A DNA stretch of 64,000 nt from JAICKM01 sp038228295 (GTDB taxonomy: Bacteria > Chloroflexota > Chloroflexia > QHBQ01 > JAICKM01), in NCBI GenBank assembly GCA_038228295.1, contig JBBRPH010000002.1, positions 62,001 to 126,000 of the forward strand. Direction: 5' to 3'. The translations under genes were made by a program, and so were the position numbers. Shown here in pieces: positions 58,997 to 64,000 of this stretch (its first letter is position 1; each line of letters opens with the position of its first letter). The notes beneath the pieces are model-generated. The model searched no databases. It was not told the origin of the DNA and saw only the letters and a list, made by a program, of their open reading frames with translations.

Positions 58997-59017
58997 TGAT
59001 TCACGTTTCACGCCTTG
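58997..59017. repeat. Heptamer (TGAAACG/TGAATCA) on the E1-like stop codon
   Basis: On the minus strand the TGA stop of the E1-like gene is the first base triplet of TGAAACG, followed by TGAATCA. A further copy (GTGAAACGTGATG) is at about 58898-58910. Confidence 0.8.
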
Positions 59018-60828
59018 ACTGCATAGGCTACGCGCAGGACCCGCCCACAGTCGGCGCAGGTGTGCGCGGGGCCGTAGCCGAGGATCTGATCCGCACCGAA
59101 GGTGACTAATTGACCAGGGAGGCCGATGCCGTAGACCCAGCCGGCGGTGCCGGTCGTGGGGTCGTGCGCCGCGCCGGCAGTGTTGCCGCCGATCAGGCAG
59201 GTGGATTCGCGGGCGAGTAGCGTGATTAGCCAGGGCGGGCGGGCGCGCCGGGGTTGGGCCATGGCGGCTGCTAGCGCAGCTAGCGCATCGGCGGCGCGGC
59301 CCGATTCGATGACGGTGGCCGGCTCGGCTTGCAGTTCGCCGGGCGCAATGGCGCGATCATAGCGCAGGGCTTCTTCGGGCGTGGGGGCGGGGGCCGGGCC
59401 GGTGTAGAGCCGGCTGCGCAGGCAGCCGAAGCAGGGACCGCGCTGTCCATCCACGACAATCACCTCGAAGTAGCGAGCACGCGGATAACACCGCCCAACG
59501 AGGTGCGGAATGTTGAGCCGCCGTAGCACACGGGCCAGCGCATAGTCTACACTGCTGCCCGTCGCCAGCACCACCACGCGGGGCCGCGTCGCCCGCAACA
59601 GGCGGCGGAAGCGCGCTAACTCCGCCCGACTCTCACCGCACGCTGTTGGGATCAGGGTTACATGGCCTGCATCACTGCTCAGAATAGTCCCATCGATCGC
59701 CGTACCGGCCTCCGTCCAAATCGCGTCGGCTCCCCATAGCGCGATCAGGTTTTGGGCCAGCGCGGCAACCTTCGCTTCCCCCACTTGATCGGTGTGGAAC
59801 CACTGCCGTACCGGATTGGCCGCGTCCACTCGCTCGCCGTCTACGAGCACCAACTGCCGCATCCCACTCGCCGCTAACCCACGCGCCACCCAACTGCCCA
59901 GACTGCCACAACCAATCACTAGGGCGGAGTTTTGCGTTCTGCGTTCTGTGTCCTGAGTTACGGTAATCCTCTTGGTTAAGATACGATCGGACCCTTTGCT
60001 ACCGTCAACCGCCGACTGCCGACTGCCGACCGGCGGTCGCCGACCGGCTGTGAGGAGGTTGACATAAAGCACTGACCAGGGCCACGCCGGGCTGCCGCAG
60101 AAGACGGCGGTGCGGCGCGCAGTCCAGAGCAGTGCGTCGAGGTCGGGCGCTGCGCTGGAGGTGCCGTGAAGCAGCAGAGCTTTGGCAAGTAGGGCGGCCA
60201 CACCGCCGGCGCCGGCCCAGGCGTGCCAAGCGGCGAGGGTAGCCGGCAGGGCAGCGGGGTCGCTGGGTAGCGGATCGCCTAGCGCGACGCAGAGATCGGG
60301 CCAATCGCGACCCGCGCCGCCGTCACCGGGCAGCAAGGCCAGGCAGGCGGCGCTGGGATCGGCTCCGGCATAGTGGGCCACCAGTAGGGCGGGACAATCC
60401 AGGGCGCGCGCCAGCTTGCCTAGCAAGCGCAGCGTCGCCGTATCGCCCCCGCCCAGTAGCAGATCGGGCGGGGCGGCGCGCAACTCGGTCAGCAGCGCCG
60501 GGTAGGTGGCAGTAGTGAGCGAGGGTCGCTGGGCGAAGGCCCAACCGTCTTCCCATCGGTTATGATCGCGCAACGCGGTAACCAATGTGGGACCGGCTGC
60601 TGCGCCGATCTGCCCCCAGCCCCCGCGTACCAGCGGATGTGTGGGCGTGATCGGCGCGTCGTCGGCGATCCACCAGTGCAGCGCGCGACAGCCCGCCAGT
60701 CGCTCGATCGCCCCGGCCACCGCTGCTGTACCGCAGACCGCAATACGACAGGCACGCAGGCCGTCCCCCAAAATGGGTACAATGCGGGCGTAGTAGGCCG
60801 CTTGCAGGCCGGCGCGCTCCGCGCTCAT
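59008..60828 (-). CDS. ThiF/E1-like enzyme with two adenylation-type domains
   Basis: A 606-residue protein. Residues about 15-260 form a degenerate Rossmann domain (CRIAVCGTAAVAGAIERL, then WWIADDAPI) without the ATP-contact residues. A repeat-encoded linker (about 262-300) follows. Residues 301-600 form an active ThiF domain: ALVIGCGSLGSWVARGLAAS, LVDGERVDAANPVRQWF, with Lys353. CxxC pairs occur in GPCFGCLRSRL and HTCADCGRV. E1-like enzymes adenylate the C-terminal Gly of ubiquitin-like or sulfur-carrier proteins. The tandem inactive/active arrangement recalls eukaryotic E1. It overlaps the JAMM gene by four bases (ATGA). Confidence 0.87.
   Translation of the reverse strand: MSAERAGLQAAYYARIVPILGDGLRACRIAVCGTAAVAGAIERLAGCRALHWWIADDAPITPTHPLVRGGWGQIGAAAGPTLVTALRDHNRWEDGWAFAQRPSLTTATYPALLTELRAAPPDLLLGGGDTATLRLLGKLARALDCPALLVAHYAGADPSAACLALLPGDGGAGRDWPDLCVALGDPLPSDPAALPATLAAWHAWAGAGGVAALLAKALLLHGTSSAAPDLDALLWTARRTAVFCGSPAWPWSVLYVNLLTAGRRPPVGSRQSAVDGSKGSDRILTKRITVTQDTERRTQNSALVIGCGSLGSWVARGLAASGMRQLVLVDGERVDAANPVRQWFHTDQVGEAKVAALAQNLIALWGADAIWTEAGTAIDGTILSSDAGHVTLIPTACGESRAELARFRRLLRATRPRVVVLATGSSVDYALARVLRRLNIPHLVGRCYPRARYFEVIVVDGQRGPCFGCLRSRLYTGPAPAPTPEEALRYDRAIAPGELQAEPATVIESGRAADALAALAAAMAQPRRARPPWLITLLARESTCLIGGNTAGAAHDPTTGTAGWVYGIGLPGQLVTFGADQILGYGPAHTCADCGRVLRVAYAVKA
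59929..60045. repeat. Heptamer repeats inside the E1-like gene
   Basis: GCGTTCT x2 with a degenerate third copy (59935-59955) and GACTGCC/GACCGGC-type units (60008-60046) are translated in frame as the linker between the two adenylation-type domains. Confidence 0.8.
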
Positions 60829-61709
60829 CGGACCGGCGCCGGAAGGGCGGGCCAGGGCTGCGGATCAGGTTGCCAACCCGTGGTCGTCAGGTGCAGGCAG
60901 CGGGCAGGCTGGGCCGGGAAGCCGGGCGGCAAGGTCAGCAGCCGCGTCGGCTGCCCAGCGGCTCGTCCAGCCAGGGCATACCAGCCACGGTGCAACGGCA
61001 TTGCGCTCATGTTGAGGCCGGCCGCTTGCCCGGCTCGAGCCAGCGCCGCGCGCTGCCGCGCCCCACGGGAACCGGTCCAGCCCGGCGCGGCCAACGCCCG
61101 CCGGATCAGCGGGTCCTTATCCGCCACCACGCGCACCGCGCCCAGCGCCGTTAGCCGGTCGCCCACCTCCAATATATACGCTTGGATCGGCCACGCCGCC
61201 GACGGATCGTCGGGTCCCGGCGCGGCGGCGATCAGCCCCAGCGCCCAGGGTAAGCCTGCCGCCGTGTTGCTCGCCAGTGCGCCGCTTAGATGCTCGGTAC
61301 AATCAGTGCCCGACGGATACGGCCGGCGGTGCGGCCAGGGGTGTGAGTGCATCCGTCCATAGCAGTCGAGCCGGGGATGCGTGGCGCGCACTGCGTCGAG
61401 TGCGGCCTGCAACGCGGCCGTCGTCGCTGTGGTTGCGGCCGCCGCCGGCCGTGCCCAGGTCGGCCCATAGTGGGTCGGCGCAGGCGGCACCACCACGCGC
61501 GGCACCACCAGCGCGGCGCACCCGTCCGCTGGTAACGGCTCCAGTGGGCTGCGCGTCCAGCCCCGGCGCGCCTGCACGGCCAGCAGCGGATAGACCACTG
61601 CTTCCCAAGCCGCGCCCTCCGCCTGCCGCCCCCACGCCGCCCAATGCGCAAACTCGGCACACGCGGTGGCGTAGGCTTGTGTACCCATGATCACTGTGGG
61701 TCCGTTCAT
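60825..61709 (-). CDS. JAMM/MPN metalloprotease-like protein (deubiquitinase type)
   Basis: A 294-residue protein. The JAMM zinc site is clear in MHSHPWPHRRPYPSGTD (HxHx10SxxD; about residues 118-133), with a likely upstream Glu in EGAAWEAVVYP. JAMM proteases remove ubiquitin-like modifiers or trim their precursors. The C-terminal half has no recognised domain. I chose the ATG at 61709, preceded by AAGGAGCAAGTCA. The 27 residues upstream are translated heptamer repeats. The gene overlaps the E1-like gene by four bases. Confidence 0.83.
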   Translation of the reverse strand: MNGPTVIMGTQAYATACAEFAHWAAWGRQAEGAAWEAVVYPLLAVQARRGWTRSPLEPLPADGCAALVVPRVVVPPAPTHYGPTWARPAAAATTATTAALQAALDAVRATHPRLDCYGRMHSHPWPHRRPYPSGTDCTEHLSGALASNTAAGLPWALGLIAAAPGPDDPSAAWPIQAYILEVGDRLTALGAVRVVADKDPLIRRALAAPGWTGSRGARQRAALARAGQAAGLNMSAMPLHRGWYALAGRAAGQPTRLLTLPPGFPAQPARCLHLTTTGWQPDPQPWPALPAPVR

Positions 61710-61726
61710 TGACTTGCTCCTTGTCG

Positions 61727-61800
61727 CGTAAAACGTGAAATATAAAGCGTAAAACGTAAAGTGTAATCGGGTACTTGCAACTGTGCTCACGTTTTACACC
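61727..61800. repeat. Degenerate heptamers between E2-like and JAMM genes
   Basis: Variants of TAAAACG, TGAAATA, TAAAGCG and TAAAGTG run through the spacer in several copies. Confidence 0.75.
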
Positions 61801-62475
61801 CTAGCGATAGCCCCGCTCATCCTCTCCGCCATAGATGTGCTGCTTGCCGGCGAAGGCGGCGGCGGGGGGTTGACCATTACCGATTTTCAGGATGCCGGCG
61901 AGGTGATTGACCACGCGCTGTTGCAGCACCACTCGCAGGCTGACACTGCGCCACTGGCCGCTCGCATAGAGGCAGAGCGTATTGCCGATCATGTGGTGGC
62001 CGGCCCCCGGCGCCGCGATGCCCAGGATGCGGAACAGGTCGGGATCGTAGCGGATCGTCGGCGGGCTGCGCGGCCAGTCGGAGGGGTAATGGGCCAGCAC
62101 CGGCACCAGCCACAGCCGACTGCCACCGACCGTGATCAGTGGAAAGCCGGGGTGGGGCGCCGCCTGGATGTGGGCCAGGGCACGAGGCAGGCCGTCCACC
62201 GGCATCGGCAGGTGCCCGGTCCAAGCGAGGTGCGTGATCCCTTTGCCGCGCCCACTGTGACCGCAGGTGCGGCAGTGCAGTGTGCCTGCGCTGAACTCCA
62301 ACAGGTCGCCGCAGCGCGGGCAGGCGCTTAGCCCCTCACTATCGCCTACGGTGAGGAGCCAAGCCGGGAAATGGGTCGCCATCTCGGCGGCTTCGGCAGC
62401 CGGCAGTGCGGGATTGCTCCGCGCCCAGCCGGCCACCCGCCCCACCGCCGTCAGGTCGGCGGGTAGGAGAGTCAT
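61801..62475 (-). CDS. E2-like (UBC-fold) protein with an internal zinc ribbon
   Basis: A 224-residue protein. A zinc ribbon lies at residues 52-71 (CPRCG, then HCRTCG). Then comes a region like a bacterial E2: YPSDWPRSPPTIRY (130-143) gives the YPxxPP-type strand, and HHMIGNTLCLYASGQW (160-175) resembles the HPN..CL..W active-site segment with Cys168 as the candidate nucleophile. The canonical Asn is not in its usual HPN context. The start is the ATG at 62475, with AAGGAG 8 bases upstream, overlapping the previous gene by four bases. Order E2-JAMM-E1 supports the assignment. Confidence 0.72.
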   Translation of the reverse strand: MTLLPADLTAVGRVAGWARSNPALPAAEAAEMATHFPAWLLTVGDSEGLSACPRCGDLLEFSAGTLHCRTCGHSGRGKGITHLAWTGHLPMPVDGLPRALAHIQAAPHPGFPLITVGGSRLWLVPVLAHYPSDWPRSPPTIRYDPDLFRILGIAAPGAGHHMIGNTLCLYASGQWRSVSLRVVLQQRVVNHLAGILKIGNGQPPAAAFAGKQHIYGGEDERGYR

Positions 62476-62783
62476 GCGTAGGTCTCCTTGCTCAGATCGA
62501 TTCGCACCCCCGGCACAATCGCCGGCAGCGCATCACCGCCCGCCCAGGCGGCTGCCCCGCCGTCCCACCCCTGCGTCGGGGCCGGTACCAGCGCCCCCAG
62601 CTGCGGTCCGGCGGATGGTGCAAACCGTCCGTCGCCCGCGCCGGCATACCACGCCCCACTCGCCAGGCACACCGCCCAGTGCCCCGGCTCCCCCACATCA
62701 TCGCGCGGAATCAGCAGTTGGTGGGGCGCGCAGCACGTACAATAGGCCACACCGGGCACGACATAAGTCTGTTGCGTATCCAT
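62472..62783 (-). CDS. Small Cys-containing protein of unknown function in the E1/E2 operon
   Basis: A 103-residue protein with a CxCC cluster near residue 15 (GVAYCTCCAPHQ) and another Cys near 39 (HWAVCLASGAWYAG). Gly/Ala/Pro-rich stretches follow. It is coupled to the E2-like gene (ATGA overlap) and has AAAGGA 8 bases before its ATG. It has no beta-grasp signature and no Gly-Gly C-terminus (it ends DLSKETYA), so I cannot call it a ubiquitin-like modifier. Confidence 0.7.
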   Translation of the reverse strand: MDTQQTYVVPGVAYCTCCAPHQLLIPRDDVGEPGHWAVCLASGAWYAGAGDGRFAPSAGPQLGALVPAPTQGWDGGAAAWAGGDALPAIVPGVRIDLSKETYA

Positions 62784-62796
62784 TGTCAGGTCCTTT

Positions 62797-62823
62797 CAGT
62801 CGTCAGCTTGTCAGTCGTCGGTT
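62797..62823. repeat. Heptamer (CAGTCGT-type) repeats
   Basis: Copies of CAGTCGT/CAGCTTGT precede the small Cys-containing gene on the minus strand. Similar units occur at about 63459-63482. Confidence 0.75.
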
Positions 62824-62888
62824 ATTAACTTGTCTCTCATCCTCTGTCGCCGCCTGCGAAGGTAGGATTCGTAGCTTTAGTCGCGCGT

Positions 62889-63443
62889 TTACTCGCCCTG
62901 GCGTCGTGCACGCCGCACAAACAGCCCGTGCCTGCCGAGGTGTGCCTGATTAGCGTGCAGTGCTTGGTCGAGCGCTGTCCAGTCGAACTCCGGCGCGGGC
63001 GGATTGTTGACGCCTACCATCGGCGGCGAGGCCGGCGCGCTAGGCATAGCCGGCCCAACCGGTGTCGGTACCACTGCCGGCGCTAGCGGGCACGCCGCCG
63101 CCGGCAGCGGCGCTTCGACCCGCCGGCGTAGTTCCGCGCTGGGCGGGCTGTCGGCGGTGCCCCGTCGTGCCGTCAGGTAGAGTTGCCATGTGCCGGGGGC
63201 CAGGGTCAGCCGCACCTCGATGGATGGGGCGGGGATGCGCGCCAGTTCCTGCCACGCATCCGTCGTCCCGTCCGCCGGCCGGCCGTAGAGGCCGTAGCTG
63301 TCCACCGAAGTATAGGGAGCGCGCCACGTCAGGCGCATCTGCCCGACGGCTCCCGCTTCACCGATTTGCACATTCCACGGTGCCTCGATTGCCGCCGTAT
63401 CGTTGTTGCTCAGATACCGTTCGTCCGCCTGAAAGTAGCCCAT
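62889..63443 (-). CDS. Unknown protein with a beta-sandwich-like N-terminal half
   Basis: A 184-residue protein. The first 110 residues (LTWRAPYTSVDSYGLYGRP, ARIPAPSIEVRLTLAPGTWQLYLTARR) read like a fibronectin type III or similar beta-sandwich. A Pro/Ala-rich linker (about 118-152) leads to a short helical end. It has no signal peptide. It sits in the same minus-strand run as the E1/E2/JAMM genes with GAGGG before the ATG. A partner or target role is possible but unsupported. Confidence 0.6.
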   Translation of the reverse strand: MGYFQADERYLSNNDTAAIEAPWNVQIGEAGAVGQMRLTWRAPYTSVDSYGLYGRPADGTTDAWQELARIPAPSIEVRLTLAPGTWQLYLTARRGTADSPPSAELRRRVEAPLPAAACPLAPAVVPTPVGPAMPSAPASPPMVGVNNPPAPEFDWTALDQALHANQAHLGRHGLFVRRARRQGE

Positions 63444-63516
63444 CGCCCGTACCCTCGCCGGTCGTCAGTCGTCAGTTGACGGTCGTTAATTCAGAACTCA
63501 GCACACAAAACTCGCA

Positions 63517-64000
63517 TCAGCGCAGGCCCGCGTAGCCCAGTGCATCGTCCACGCTCCGTAGCACTGTGCCGCCGATCATCTCGACTACTTCGAGTGCGAC
63601 ATTGTGCTGCTCGCGCTGCACGCTGTAGGTCAGCGCATCGCAAACCGCCACCTGGGGGAAGCGGATCGTGGCCTCGCGGTTGGTGGGGTCGCGCCAGTCA
63701 GGGATGCCGTGGTGCATCAGTTCCCACACGCCGCAGAACAGCACCTTGATGATGCTCCAACCGCCGATGTTAAGGATGCGCACGTTGCCGGGCGCGACCC
63801 CATACACCTCCTCGGCCTCCTGGCAAATGGCCGTCAGCACGGGGATGAAGCCCGTACCGTACATATTGTCGTTCAGCCCCGGCGTTTTCACGACATGGGT
63901 GCGCCCGTTGCGCAACGCCCGCCACTCGGCGGTCGCGCCGGTGCCCAGATAGCCGTCCTCGCCCGGCACGCAATGGCGGCCAAACTGGGCGAAGTGGGCC
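63517..64000 (-). CDS. Unknown protein, partial (runs off the window edge)
   Basis: The frame is open to the end of the window: in-frame codons upstream of the internal GTG at 63969 continue as AHFAQFGRHC. The visible 161 residues include TGFIPVLTAICQEAEEVYGV and WSIIKVLFCGVWELMHHGIP. I do not recognise the family. It is the first visible gene of the E1/E2/JAMM run, so the operon continues beyond 64000, where a modifier gene may lie. Confidence 0.6.
   Translation of the reverse strand, partial: AHFAQFGRHCVPGEDGYLGTGATAEWRALRNGRTHVVKTPGLNDNMYGTGFIPVLTAICQEAEEVYGVAPGNVRILNIGGWSIIKVLFCGVWELMHHGIPDWRDPTNREATIRFPQVAVCDALTYSVQREQHNVALEVVEMIGGTVLRSVDDALGYAGLR

Noticed and set aside
62472..62783. 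Ubiquitin-like modifier
   Set aside because: There is no beta-grasp pattern and no C-terminal Gly-Gly. It has a CxCC cluster instead.

Overview
The window is about 64 kb of GC-rich bacterial chromosome. I place it in the Chloroflexota with moderate confidence. The gene set fits: two secreted proteases with C-terminal S-layer homology (SLH) domains, a DnaB-DnaD-DnaC-like replication cluster behind rplI, a YvcK/CofD protein with an N-terminal membrane anchor, a gap-pgk-tpiA run, a cdaA-cdaR pair, a glycogen-debranching-type glucosidase, and an envelope protein with a repeat I associate with this phylum. Intergenic DNA is rich in heptamer tandem repeats and long palindromes. I found no rRNA, tRNA, CRISPR array, transposase or prophage.

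Layout. 0-5.4 kb: DinB-like protein and an SLH subtilase. 5.5-16.5 kb: isocitrate-dehydrogenase-family enzyme, two GT4 glycosyltransferases, a TPR protein, two paralogous zinc-ribbon/beta-propeller membrane proteins, a nucleotidyltransferase and a DHFR-like reductase. 16.5-20 kb: a duplicated small-RNA or mini-gene unit with terminators, PepF and a YwlC/Sua5 tRNA-modification enzyme. 20-28.7 kb: a carbohydrate block with a rod-like RNA candidate, debranching-type glucosidase, sugar ABC transporter, DUF624 protein and YvcK. 28.7-31.9 kb: gap, pgk, tpiA. 31.9-36.9 kb: a truncated TetR gene, then an SLH metalloprotease and a soluble MgtE_N/CBS protein, each behind a long structured leader. 37-41.6 kb: small helical protein, YbaK, SDR, phytoene-dehydrogenase-like oxidoreductase and an envelope protein. 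41.7-45.8 kb: rplI-dnaB-dnaD-dnaC-like operon on the minus strand. 46-49.6 kb: MFS exporter, mannosyltransferase-like GT4, PHP phosphoesterase. 49.7-58.6 kb: a 1156-residue TPR protein, cdaA, cdaR, a GlmS-like protein that has lost catalytic residues in both domains, and a membrane glycosyltransferase-like protein. 58.6-64 kb: a minus-strand operon encoding an E1-like enzyme with two adenylation-type domains, a JAMM protease, an E2-like protein with a zinc ribbon, and several unknown proteins.

Two loci stand out. The first is the E1/JAMM/E2-like operon at the right end, which looks like a ubiquitin-like conjugation or sulfur-transfer system with no modifier protein visible inside the window. 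The second is the c-di-AMP locus, where cdaA-cdaR is followed by an apparent GlmS pseudoenzyme.

Two genome-scale patterns also recur. TGAAACG-type heptamers sit directly on stop codons of unrelated genes and are sometimes translated as linkers or tails. Several promoters are followed at the predicted transcription start by a long-range closing helix, suggesting structured regulatory leaders.
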